From the NCBI GenBank assembly GCA_027924585.1, contig BSBM01000096.1:8369501-8433500 (forward strand): a stretch of 64,000 nt of DNA, in the 5' to 3' direction. The notes beneath the pieces are model-generated. The model saw only the letters and a list, made by a program, of their open reading frames with translations, had not been told where the DNA came from and searched no databases. The position numbers and the translations under genes are program-made. This DNA comes from Larix kaempferi. Lineage: Eukaryota > Streptophyta > Pinopsida > Pinales > Pinaceae. Positions 10,675 through 21,480 of this stretch are shown piece by piece (position 1 is the stretch's first letter; every line of letters starts with the position of its first letter).

Positions 10675-11930
10675 ATGGTAACCATGAATGATGACCAAGA
10701 CTGCTATGAACATGATGAGAATTTACTAGGATAAAATATGCAAGAGGGAAATTCCAAGACATAATCTAATGGAAGGAAAGAGCATATCACTCCCAAAAAT
10801 TTGGTTGAAATAATGAGAAGTTTCAATGAGAGGTTGATCAAGGCTCAAGAATAGAACCATATTAATGTTGCCATCCTTTAGATCCTCTATGATATTCAGC
10901 AGAGGGCTCATCTTGGATCTAATCAAAGCAATTTTAGTCAAGGAAGAAAAAGTGTGAAAATTCACTCCAGAAGCCACACTAGAATGAGGAATCCAAGTTC
11001 AAGAAAATGTTCTCTAAGTAGGACACATAAGGTATCTTTGTTAAGGTTTTCTACTAGTAGGTCATGCAGTGATTCTTGAAGTTCTCCAAGTATCCCAAAG
11101 CATACTTTCAACACATTTAAAATAAGGAATTTTAAAAGGATTCCACAAGGAGAATTCAGAAAGGCAAGGCTACCCACATTTGATGGAGAAAGTAAGACAA
11201 GTCAAGAAGCAGAAGCGTGGCTTCTTGGAATGAAGAAATATTTTCAAATTCATGATTACTCATAAAATAAAAAGGTCAAAATTTATATTTACAATCTCAA
11301 TGGTTGAGCTTCAATTTGGTGGGAGCACCTCATGCAAGTAAAGGGAATAAAAGAAAGAAGGATCAACTGGGAGTGATTTAACAAAGTATTTCAAGGAAAA
11401 ATACCTATCTTCCAGGTATTTTGATAACAAGAGGAAGGAGTTCAATGAACTAAAACTGGAACAAAAGTCCATGGAAGAACATGTCCATAAGTTTTTGGAA
11501 TTGTTGAGGTATGTAGATTACATAAAAGATGAAAGGATGAAAATTCAAAGCTTCCTTGGTTAATTACAAAGATAGGATTGAGTTTGTTAATCCACCAACC
11601 CTTGATGAAGCCATAGGAATGGAAATGCATTGTTGTGAGCAAAGCAAAGGAAAATCAGAAGTTCATCCATCATGAAAAGGAAATATAAAGGGAATATTTG
11701 ACCAAAGGAAAAGTGGATTCAAGTCTCCACCATTTAGAATTCAACCAAGGAATTTCCAACAATGTTAGCAAGCACAAAATGGAAACAAGCCAGTAGTAGC
11801 AGCAGAAAGAGGACCAAAAGGACCACTTCAGTGTTGGGCATGTGGAGAAAACCACATGCTTAAATATTGTCCACGTTGAAGAGAGAACCCCCAGGGCTTG
11901 CATAGCTTAGAATAAGCAGTTATAGTGGAG
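10675..11930 (+). pseudogene. Element A gag, broken
   Basis: Capsid/nucleocapsid polyprotein. The start ATG at 10675 (MVTMND) matches that of element C at 36231. The capsid region is recognised by LPTFDGES (about 11170), AWLLGMKKYF (about 11220) and SIWWEHLMQVKGIKERRINW (about 11310-11370), typical of the retrotransposon gag domain. One CCHC knuckle follows at about 11831-11873 (CWACGENHMLKYC). There are many stops and at least one frameshift after about 11375. Compared with C, the TGA codons at 11305-11307 and 11374-11376 replace CGA, consistent with loss of methylated CpG. It is not translatable as a polyprotein. Confidence 0.85.
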
Positions 11931-11984
11931 GACATGGATAGGGAAACTCCCTGAATTTATGCAATGTTGGATGACCATCATGCA

Positions 11985-12358
11985 GACCATCAATCAACAA
12001 TAGTGGAAGTTGAAGGTAAGATTGCTAAGCACTATATTTCTATTTTGATTGATCTAGGATCTACTCATAGTTATGTTACTCCAAAATAGGTTGGAGGTTT
12101 TTCTCTTAGAAAAATGAAGCATAATATGTCTTGACTAGTTCAATTACCCACATGAACAAAAAAAAAAGTGAGTGAAGTAGTAATGGAGTGCCCCATAGAG
12201 TTGAACGGACTCCTCACAAAAGTAGATTTGAATGTTCTACCATTAGGATCTTATGATGCTCTTATTGGTATGGATTGGTTGGAAAAGCATAAAGACAAGG
12301 TAGATTGCTATGAAAAGGTCATTGATGCATTGATGAAGAGGGAAGGCCGAGAGTGGTG
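11985..12358 (+). pseudogene. Element A aspartic protease, broken
   Basis: The retropepsin that would process Gag-Pol. The active-site stretch reads ILIDLGSTHSYVTPK at about 12040-12086, so the residue after the catalytic Asp is Leu rather than the usual Ser or Thr. The same DLGS is found in element C. The C-terminal half (about 12168-12358) has the family block VLPLGSYDALIGMDWLEKH. Stops interrupt the middle, before 12168. Confidence 0.8.
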
Positions 12359-12604
12359 AATATGATTCCCAAGCGAGTTTCAGTGAGGCAGATTTCAGCC
12401 TTGCAATTAAGGAAGTTTTACAAGAAAGGATTCCAGCTATATGCAGTCCATATATCAAATTCATTAGAGAAAAAAGTCCAAAAGATAGAATATTATCGAA
12501 TGTTGCAAGAGTTCAAAGATGTGTTTCTAGATGAAGTGTCGGGACTACCAGCAAAAAGGGACGTTGGTTTTACAAACAATCTTGTTCCAGGGGAAGCCCC
12601 AATT

Positions 12605-13900
12605 TCCAAAGCTCACTATAGAATGAGCACACTGGAATTGGTAGAGTTAAAGATGCAGCTATAATAATTAATGGACAGACAGTATATTAGACCAAGTGTG
12701 TCTCCTTGGGGATCACTAGTGTTATTTGTCAAGAAGAAGGATGGGACTTTAAGACTATGTATTGATTACAGGAAGCTGAATAAAGTGACAATCAAGAATA
12801 AGTACCCATTGCCCAGAATTGATGATTTGTTTGACAAAATGAATGGACCCCAAGTGGTTTCAAAGATTGACTTGAGATTTGGTTATCATCAAGTGAGAAT
12901 AAAAGAAGAAGACATTCACAAGACAACTTTTCGGATGAAATATGGACATTATAAGTTCACGGTGGTGCCATTTGGCCTCACCAATGCACCCACCACATTC
13001 ATGTGTCTCGTGAATAGTGTTTTCAACAAGTATTTAGATAATTTCATGTTAGTGTTCTTGGATGACATTCTGGTTTATTCAAATAATGAAAAAGAGCATG
13101 AGGAACACTTAAGAATGGTATTGCAAGTTCTTAGAGAGCACAAATGGTATGCAACACTAAGCAAGTGTGACTTCTATCAAAGAAGGGTACAGTATTTGGG
13201 TCATGTTATTTCATAAGAAGGAATTGCAGTGGGTATGGAAACGATTGAAACCATAATGGATTGGTTTACTCCAAAGAATGTCATAGATGTTAGATATTTT
13301 ATGGGTCTTGTCAGATACTATAGGAGGTTCATTGAAGGATTCTCCAAGATCCCTCATCCAATTACATCATTGAAAATAAAGAATGTAAAGTTTGTATTGT
13401 CTGAAAAATGTGAAGAAAGCTTTCAACGATTGAAGAAGTTACTTACCAGTGCCCCTATTTTGAAGATTACAAATCCAGAGAAGGATTTTGTAGTATGCAC
13501 GGATGCTTGCATTGAAGCACTAGGTCAAGTTCTTATGCAAGAAGGCATTGTGGTTTGTTATAAGTCCGTAAAATTGAAAGACCATGTCAAGAATTATGCA
13601 ACTCCCAATTTAGAGCTAGCATCCATAGTACATGCCCTCAAGATGTGGAGGCACTATTTGCTAGGAAGAATATTTGAGCTTAGAACAGATCACTTGAGCT
13701 TAAAGTATTTGTTTGGTCAACCAAGATTAAATGCCATGCAAGCTATATGGATGGTATTTGTGTGTGAGCTTGATTTTGAAATCAAACATGTAAAAAGAAA
13801 AGAGAACAATGTTGCAGATGCTCTTAGAAGAAAATTTCATGTAGCAACCTTAAGTATGTGCAATTCAAATTTAAGAGCAAGAGTTCTTGAATCCGAATAA
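12605..13900 (+). pseudogene. Element A reverse transcriptase and RNase H
   Basis: The RT begins with [20 protein letters not shown] and [20 protein letters not shown], has the [11 protein letters not shown] block, and the catalytic [10 protein letters not shown] near 13070, which retains both aspartates. The RT frame runs 12671-13216 and ends at a TAA (13214-13216) inside the conserved sequence YLGHVIS. The same frame resumes from 13217: the linker and RNase H (13229-13900) contain FVVCTDAC, ELASIVHALKMWRHYLLG, LRTDHLSLKYL and ENNVADAL. One stop separates two otherwise long open halves, so this is the best preserved part of A. Confidence 0.9.
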
Positions 13901-13959
13901 GGATGAGACTTACCTTCAAGTAAAAGAGAAATTGCAGTAGGGTAAAATAGTTAAAAAGT

Positions 13960-15110
13960 GTGAAGGATATCAGCTCGAAGAAGATGATCTTATTTTTTAT
14001 AAAGGCGGATTGTGTATTCCAAATTGTGCATATTTGAAGAAGGTGGTAATGGATGAAATTGATCAAATTCTATACTCTGCACATCCAAGATATCAAAAGA
14101 TGATTAAAACAGCAAGGAAACAATACTTTTGGCATGGTATGAAAAATGATATAGCAAAATACTTTCTCGGTGTCAAAAGTGAGAACAAGTCAAGGCAGAG
14201 CATCAATATCCAGCAAGACTGTTGAAACCTTTGCCCATTCTAGAATGGAAGTGGGAAGTAATTTCTGTGGATTTTATAACAGGTTTTCCTAATAAGGCAG
14301 CATAATTAAATCATGGTTTTGGTGGAAAAGCTATCAAAGGCAATTCATTTTATTTAGTTGAGTCCACTCATAAAACAAGTGACATAGAAAATGTATTCAT
14401 GAGAGAGATATTCAAATTGCATGGGTTACCCAAAGCAATAGTCTTAGATCGAAATGCAAAGTTCATATCCAATTTTTTGAAAGGTTTATTTCAAGAATTG
14501 GGAACTCGGCTACATTTTAGTATAGCATATCATCCTCAAACAGATGGCCAAACCAAGAGGGTGAATCAAGTTCTTGAGGATATGTTAAGGATGTATGTGA
14601 TGGATAAGCCATCCAAGTGAGAGGATTACTTACACTTGGTAGAATTTACATACAATAATGACATCAAGCATCATTGGGAATGAGTCCATTTGAGGCATTG
14701 TATGGCAAAGGATGCAGAACTCTAGTGAGTTTGGATAGTTCGGTAAATAGGATAATGCTTGGGCCATAAATGCTCAAGGAAATGGAACAGGAAATTGTTA
14801 AGATCGGGAAGAATTCAAAGGCAACCCGAGATAGGCAGAAAAGTTATGTAAATTTGAAAAGAATGCACAAGGAATTTAAAGTTGGGATCATGTTTATTTG
14901 AGAGTAAATTCAAAGAAAAGTTTCCTAAAGTTGGGAAGTTGTGTCAAGTTGGCACCAAGATATTGTCGATTATTCAAAGTCCTTGATAGAATGGGCCAGT
15001 TGCATATAGGATTGCATTACCTACTAACATGAGAGATCATAATGTTTTTCATTTTTTTGCTTAAGAAGTATGTACATGATCCTATTCACATAATTTATTA
15101 GAATGTGATT
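13960..15110 (+). pseudogene. Element A integrase, broken
   Basis: The N-terminal zinc-binding region reads AHPRYQKMIKTARKQYFWHG (about 14078-14137) and is followed by a frameshift before the expected CxxC. The core has VDFITGFP (first Asp, about 14267), VLDRNAKFIS (second Asp) and YHPQTDGQTKRVNQVLEDML. In that last block the residue 36 positions after the second Asp, normally the catalytic Glu, is Lys (AAG, 14555-14557). Further stops follow from 14618. The C-terminal part reads GPVAYRIALPTNMRDHN near 15000. The enzyme would be inactive even without the stops. Confidence 0.85.
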
Positions 15111-15330
15111 CAAGTGGAACCCGAGGGAGAGTTCCAAGTGGAGGCTATGTGCATCCTCGACAAAAAGGTAACATTACTTCAAAAGCGAGCCATCGGATAG
15201 GTAAAGGTGCAATGGAATTACCTTGGTCACGATGAGGCTACATGGGAGTTGGAGGATGCCATGAGAGAGGCATACCCATTTTTGTTCAGTTTTGAGAACA
15301 TCGAGGATAGAGTTGTTCTAAGGGGGAGGG
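15111..15330 (+). pseudogene. Element A chromodomain at the integrase C-terminus
   Basis: The frame reads CILDKKVTLLQKRAIG, a stop (TAG), then VKVQWNYLGHDEATWELED and AMREAYPFLFSFENIED. This is the chromodomain pattern (I-L-D..., V-K-V-x-W, E-x-T-W-E). In chromoviruses it directs integration towards marked heterochromatin. The coding end overlaps the polypurine tract. Confidence 0.8.
15320..15330 (+). other. Element A polypurine tract
   Basis: AAGGGGGAGGG lies three bases before the 3' LTR start. It is the expected primer site for plus-strand DNA synthesis. Confidence 0.85.
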
Positions 15331-15333
15331 TAA

Positions 15334-15830
15334 TGTAATACCCCCATTTTGACCCCTGGAATGTATTGGCTTGATATGTAAATATTGTAAATATGTGATG
15401 TATGATTCCTAGTGTGGAACTCAAGGACAAGGCCCCGCTAGTGAATGCTTGACTTATAAATGAAAGTATTCTATATTTTGAGGACATGTGCTAGTTAGCT
15501 ATGGAAAAATGTAAAAGCAATGTAAATATTTATAATGCAAATAGAATTCTAAGAGTTGGCTATGAGGGCAACTAAAATGAGGGGTTGTGTTTATCAACTA
15601 GGGAGAAGAGAGGGGTGCGTAGGATTAAATCATTTGTTTCCAAGTGTCATCTTGAGAACCCATTCACCATAAATGGTAAGAAACCACCCATGCTAACTTC
15701 CTTGTTGATCTTTAATTCTGTTGTAAAAGGCTACTGAGAAATTAAATCAAGAATTTAATGGAGCATGGGTTGAGCCCATAAATTTGTATGGCTGAGTATG
15801 GGCTCAGTTTTCTCTACTTAGAAGTCAATT
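15334..15830 (+). repeat. Element A 3' LTR, proximal part
   Basis: It starts TGTAATACCCCCATTTTGAC, matching the LTR starts of element C. Similarity to C's LTRs runs up to AGAAGTCAATT, where element B interrupts; the LTR resumes at 21481. Confidence 0.9.
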
Positions 15831-17220
15831 TTTTATCCAGGAGGATCATCACCAAAAGGTGGTCAATTTTTTGCATTCTCATATTCTAAAACAGACAGAA
15901 CCATTGTGTAGGGCTTGTAAATACCTTTACAGTGATTTTTGAATCGTCTCAATCAAACTTTGTATGCAAAAGATATGACCGGTGAAATTTGAAGAAGTCA
16001 GGCACAATGTTGACACATGGACTAATCACACGTTGACATGTGGTCCAATGAAAAGCTAACAAGTGGCAAGGTTGAGCTCTAATTACATGGCATGTGACAC
16101 TATGTGAAAGATGTGAATTATTTATGGTTTTAAATATTTTAAAAGGGATGCATTTAATCAAATTTTTAAAGGAACGAATCAAAATATGATGGCATAACCA
16201 ATGTACCCACCTCATATGATGGCATGGCCACCTAAATACATGGAAACCATATCGTAAATTTTAGGAGATGGGTTGAGATATGGTCAAAAGGGAATGAATC
16301 CCATGGAACATGTTATGGCAACGTACACACCTAAATTTAAAACCAAATCCTAACTTTTGGGGAAGTGGTTAATAAATTGCCACAAATATAGCCAATAGTT
16401 TGGGCGGTGTTAAGATTTATGCCACAATTTGATACGTTACAAATATATGCCACGTCCTAAAGGAGGTTAAGACATGGTATATGCCAACAAATTTATATAT
16501 CATGTGCCACAAATATATATATTGTTTCCAACGGATGGTAATAATAGTTGGGATGTTAAAACTAATGCCATGTATGGTATTTGGTTTTAAATAAACTTTG
16601 GGATATTTTTAATGATTGAACCCAAAACTCTCCTATATAAACTCCCATGCTCTATCATTGTGGGAGAAGTTCGGATTCCAAGGTCCGGTGCCTCTTTTCT
16701 TTTATTAGTGGATTTGTGTTTCATGTATGGGAAAAAAAATCCTTTGTAACAAAGTTTGAAGTGGTGGCTTAGTGCATAGGAATCTCACTTTGCTTATTTT
16801 ATTCAAGTGGGTTATCCATTTATGCATTATGATGAGAGCTTTGGTAGTGAAGCTTTGTGGATTTTGTTTTGGAGAAGTGAGCCAAGAACTCAAGATCAAA
16901 AGATCATTGTAAGAGAATTATTTTTTACCACAAAGTAATAGATCGATTCCTCCATTGGAGAAAGGGACCCAAAGATGTAGTCCACATTGGACGATCTCCG
17001 TTATCAAGTTGGGCTTGTCATATTTTCTATGTTTTGCTATTATTTCATTTTCGTAATTGTTGCATTGAATTCATTTATGTTTTTTAAATCATGATATCAG
17101 CATTCTTTTATGAATTTGTGACATTATTATTATGTAACGATAATGAAATGGCAAGCATGACAACACATTGCACACTTACATTAAAATGAACATTGTCATT
17201 GGATCCTTGGGTCATCCCAG
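15831..17220 (+). repeat. Element B 5' LTR
   Basis: It begins near TTATCCAGGAGGATCATCA and ends near GGTCATCCCAGATCA. A TATATAAA box at 16634-16641 marks the probable promoter. It matches 19864-21480 except for a 213 bp duplication present only in the other LTR. Confidence 0.85.
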
Positions 17221-17227
17221 ATCAAGT

Positions 17228-17239
17228 TGGTATCAGAGC
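17228..17239 (+). other. Element B primer binding site
   Basis: TGGTATCAGAGC directly downstream of the 5' LTR, complementary to initiator tRNA-Met. It is intact. Confidence 0.9.
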
Positions 17240-17429
17240 AGGTTTGACTGCATTTTTGGAGTGTGAATGTTAACCAGGTCCAGATCTAAGCTCGGATAAG
17301 GACAGATTGTGGAAGGTGATCCTAAATTGGCACAATGATAACATTTTCATGAGTAGAGATGTTGTCTCCAAAGCAAGGTAATGGAGATGAAAATCCTTTT
17401 GAATCTAATAAAGAAGTCTATAAGCATTC

Positions 17430-17816
17430 ATGAGTTTGAAATCGATGGTGGAAGAGTTGTATCTAGAATACAAGGAAAAAACTGAAGGAGGTGGTACTTC
17501 TACATCAGGTAAAGGAGTAGGAGGTGATGGTGACCCTCCTGAACCTCCAATTTCTTCAAATGTTACTTCTGCTTTGAATCATGAACTATGTATGTCTAAT
17601 GTTCCTTTGTTGAAAGGAAAGCATAAGAGAAAGTTCAGAAGGACTACTATCGTGAAGAACGATGATGAGAAACATATTTTTTCTCACGGTGAAAAGAAGG
17701 GCCATGTTGAGGATCGTTGTTGGAAATTGCACCCAGGATTAAAGCCAAAATGGGCTAGGCATCAGAAAGGTAAAATAAATACCATGGATTGGATTCTAGA
17801 TATGAATATAAGGTGA
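17430..17816 (+). pseudogene. Element B gag C-terminal fragment
   Basis: A 128-residue open frame. The N-terminal part is Glu/Lys- and Gly-rich (KTEGGGTSTSGKG). The C-terminal part reads GEKKGHVEDRCWKLHPGLKP, the end of a CCHC zinc knuckle. The first two cysteines expected upstream of it are missing (the sequence is HIFSHGEKKGH), so the knuckle should not bind zinc. It continues towards a protease-like segment in another frame. Confidence 0.6.
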
Positions 17817-17819
17817 TTG

Positions 17820-18345
17820 CCATGGGTCTTAAAGTTAATGATTATGTTGCTAGTTGTTCATATGCTTCTACTTCCAATTTTGATGTAATCCATGATGAAA
17901 GGAAGAAGATGGAATTGTTCCATGTTCGAGTTATTTCCCATCGTACTAATATTGATACACTTGTAGATCTCAAGTTAATTTAATCTCTGAAGACATTGTT
18001 AAGAAACTAGGGTTGGAGAGTAAACATCATACAAAACCTTATCCTATAGGATGGGTTCATCAAAATGCTTGATTGCATGTATCTAAGTAATGCAAGCTTC
18101 GCTTTGTTATTTCTAACAAATTTATGGATGAGGTAGAATTGGATGTGATTCCACTCTATATATGTGGGATTGTGTTGGGAAGCCCATATCTTTATGACAG
18201 GAAAGCAGTGTTTTACAGGGAGCATAACAAGTATCATCTCTTCAAGGATGAGATGGAGTTCATCATAAGAGCTCACAAGATGAAACATGATTTGTCTGTG
18301 ATTGCAACAGGGCTAGACAACATCATGATGAATACTATAAAATAA
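17820..18345 (+). pseudogene. Element B protease-like fragment
   Basis: Two frames carry a retropepsin-like pattern. 17820-17983 ends with RTNIDTLVDLKLI, where a D-T/S-G active site would be expected but is degraded. 18124-18345 reads FMDEVELDVIPLYICGIVLG followed by SPYLYDRKAVFYREHNKYHL, the C-terminal half of plant Ty3-type protease domains (I-V-L-G-S-P-Y). A stop near 18072 and a frame change separate the halves. The frame ends where the first 450 bp repeat unit begins. Confidence 0.6.
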
Positions 18346-19583
18346 TACCCAATTGAGCTAAATTCCATCTTATACTACCAAACCTCATGGAAATGTTTCT
18401 TAACCTTATTAAAATCCAATTTAGATTAGGAATAAGTCCAAATTTAATGGAATCAGGGTTCATTGTGGAATACTAGCCTCACTCTTTTCACTCCCTACCT
18501 TTTTTTGGGATGAAAACGAGTGCATGTACCTCCTTCATTGGTTATGTTTTTGTCTTATCGGCTAGTCATTGTGAATTCATCATGTGTCATTGTCTTTCAT
18601 TTTTTTTGGTTTGGCTAGATGTTTATTCTCAACATAGATGTTTCAAGGCACAAAATAGGTACAACATGGGGAATTGCAGCAAGACAACATCAATGACAGC
18701 AAATCAGAGCCTATTGTTCAGAGAAAGCTTCATATTGGTTTATTTTATGTGATTGCAACAGGGCTAGACAACATCATGATGAATACTATAAAATAATAGC
18801 CAATTGAACTAAATTCCATCTTATACTACCAAACCTGGAATCAGGGTTCATTGTGGAATACTAGCCTCGCTCTTTTCACTCCCTACCCTTTTGGGGGATG
18901 AGAACAAGTGCATGTACCTACTTCATTGGTTATGTTTTTGTCTTATCGGCTAGTCATTGTGAATTCATCATGTGTCATTGTCTTTCATTTTTTTGGTTTG
19001 GCTAGATGTTTATTCTCAACATAGATGTTTCAAGGCACAAAATAGGTACAACATGGGTAATTGTAGCAAGACAACATCATTGACAACAAATCATAGCCTA
19101 CTGTTGAGAGAAATCTTAATATTGGTTTAGTGTCTGTGATTGCAACAGGACTAGACAACATCATGATGAATACTATGAAATAATACCCAATTGAGCTAAA
19201 TTCCATCGTATACTACCAAACCTCATGGAAATGTTTCTTAACCTTATTAAAATCCAATTTCAATCAAGAATAAGTCCAAATTTAATGGAATCGGGTTTCA
19301 TTGTGGAATACTAGCCTCACTCTTTTCACTCCCTACCCTTTTTGGGGATGAAAACGAGTGCATGTACCTCCTTCATTGGTTATGTTTTTGTCTTATCTGC
19401 TAGTCATTATGAATTCATCATGTGTCATTGTCTTTCATTTTTTTTGGTTTGGCCAGATGTTTATTCTCAACATAGATGTTTCAAGGCACAAAACAGGTAC
19501 AGCATGGGGAATTGCAGCAAGACAACATCAGTGACAGCAAATCAGATGCTACTGTTGAGAGAAAGCTTCATATTGGTTTATTT
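18298..19583 (+). repeat. Three-unit tandem repeat in element B (451, 387 and 448 bp)
   Basis: Units start with GTGATTGCAACAGG at 18298, 18749 and 19136 and end near TTCATATTGGTTTA or a close variant. The middle unit lacks about 60 bp after CTACCAAACCT. Each unit begins with the tail of the protease-like frame, so the duplication copied the end of the coding region plus following non-coding DNA. Confidence 0.9.
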
Positions 19584-19863
19584 TCTTACACATCTATTTT
19601 CACAGTTCTATGCTTGATTTCATTATTATTCAGTTGTATTTGGATGCTAGCATCAACATTAAACACAGATTTGTGTAGGGATGGTGCAATGCTTAGGTTT
19701 GTCAATAGTTTTATGGGTGTGTTCATCTTTATGATTATGAGCCAAGTGATCATTACTCGAGCAGGATGGATGAAGGATACAGGACAAGTGAGGATAGATT
19801 GTCCTCACTCTTCTTCTAAATAAGAACAGGCTTTTGGGGTCCAAAAGCTTCCTAGTGGGAAGG
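19584..19863 (+). other. Element B region before the 3' LTR
   Basis: Non-coding continuation of the third repeat unit. A short frame across 19476-19823 includes a hydrophobic stretch (IFTVLCLISLLFSCIWML), but there is no recognised domain. A weak purine-rich stretch AGTGGGAAGG sits directly before the LTR and may be the polypurine tract. Confidence 0.4.
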
Positions 19864-21480
19864 TTTGATCCAAGAGGATCATCACTGGTCAAAAAATGGC
19901 CAGATTTTTTAGGTCTCGGTTTCTTAAACAAATAGCATCATTATGTAGGGATCGTCAATATATTTATGGCGATGTTTAAATCATCTCAATCTGACTCCGT
20001 ATGCAGAGGATATGGCCGGTGAATATTAAAGAAGTCCAAGCACAATGTTGACACATGGACTAATCACATGTTAACATGTGATCCAATAAAAATCCGACGA
20101 GTGGCAAGGTTGAGATCTAATTATATGGCATGTGACACTATGTGAAAGGTGTGAATTATTAATGATTTTAAATATTTTAAAGGAGATGCATTTAATCAAA
20201 GTTTTAAAGGAACGAATTAAAATATGATGGCATAACCAACGTACCCACCTCATATGATGGCATGGCCACCTAAATACTTGGAAATCATATCCTAAAGTTT
20301 ACGAGATGATTTGAGATATGGTCAAAAGGGAACGAATCACATGGACCATGTTATGGCAGCGTACCCACCTAAATTTAAAACCAAATCCTAACTTTTGGGG
20401 AAGTGGTTAATACATTGCCATGAATATAGCCAATAGTTTGGGTGGTGTTAAACTTACCTACCTCATATGATGACATGGCCACCTACATACTTGGAAATCA
20501 TATACTAAAGTTTAGGAGATGGTTTGAGATATGGTCAAAAGGGAACAAATCCCATGGAACATGTTATGGCAACATGTACACCTAAATTTAAAACCAAATA
20601 CTAACTTTTGGGGAAATGGTTAATACATTGTCATAAATATAGCCAATAGTGTGGGTGGTGTTAATATTTATGCCACAATTTGATATGTTACAAATTTATG
20701 CCACGTCCTAAAGGAGGTTAAGACATGGTGTATGCCAACTAATTTATATATCCTATGCCACAAATAAATATATTGTTGCGAATGGATGGTAATTGGTAAT
20801 AATAATTGGGATGTTAAAACTAATGCCATGTATGGTATTTGGTTTTAAAACAAACTTTAGGATATTTTTAATGATTGAACCCACAACTCTCCTATATAAA
20901 CTCCCATGCTCTATCATTGTGGGAGAAGTTCGGATGCCAAGGTCTCGTGCCTCTTTTCTTTTGTTAGTGGAGTTTTGTTCCATGTATGGGCAGAAAATCC
21001 TTTATAACAAAGTTTGAAGTGGTGGCTTAAGGCATAGGAATCCCACTTTGCTTATTTTATTCAAGTGGGTTCTCCATTTATGCATTATGATTAGAGATTT
21101 GGTAGTGAATCTTTATGGATTTTGTTTTGGAGAAGCGAGTAAAGAACTCAAGATCAGAAGATCATTGTAAGAGATTCATTTTTTACCACAGATTAATAGA
21201 TCGGTTCCTCCATTGGAGAACGAGATCTGGAGACGTAGTCCACATAGGATGAACTCTGTTATGAATTTGGGTTTGTCCTCTTTTCTATGTTTTGCTATTA
21301 TTTCATTGTCGTAATTGTTGCATTGAATTCATTTATGCTTTTTAACTCATGATATAAGCATTCATTTATGAATTTGCAACATTATTATTATGTAACAATA
21401 ATGAAATGGCAAGCATGACAACACATTGCACACTCACACTACAATGAGCATTGTCACTAGATCCTTAGGTCATCCCGAAT
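19864..21480 (+). repeat. Element B 3' LTR, with an internal 213 bp duplication
   Basis: It begins TTTGATCCAAGAGGATCATC and ends near GGTCATCCCGAAT. TATATAAA lies at 20893-20900. Segments 20248-20460 and 20461-20673 are tandem copies, each running from CCTCATATGATG to GGTGGTGTTA; the 5' LTR has only one copy (from about 16211). Confidence 0.85.

Larger units (their letters stand above)
15831..21480 (+). mobile_element. Element B: non-autonomous LTR retrotransposon nested in A's 3' LTR
   Basis: Direct LTRs at 15831-17220 and 19864-21480 flank about 2.6 kb of internal sequence with a tRNA-Met-type primer site, a decayed gag fragment and a protease-like fragment, but no RT, RNase H or integrase. 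CAATT at 15826-15830 and 21481-21485 is a plausible 5 bp target duplication: joining the flanks restores a continuous LTR like that of element C. The exact terminal bases are uncertain because TG at the 3' LTR start corresponds to TT at the 5' LTR start. The internal region also holds a three-unit tandem repeat. Confidence 0.85.
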
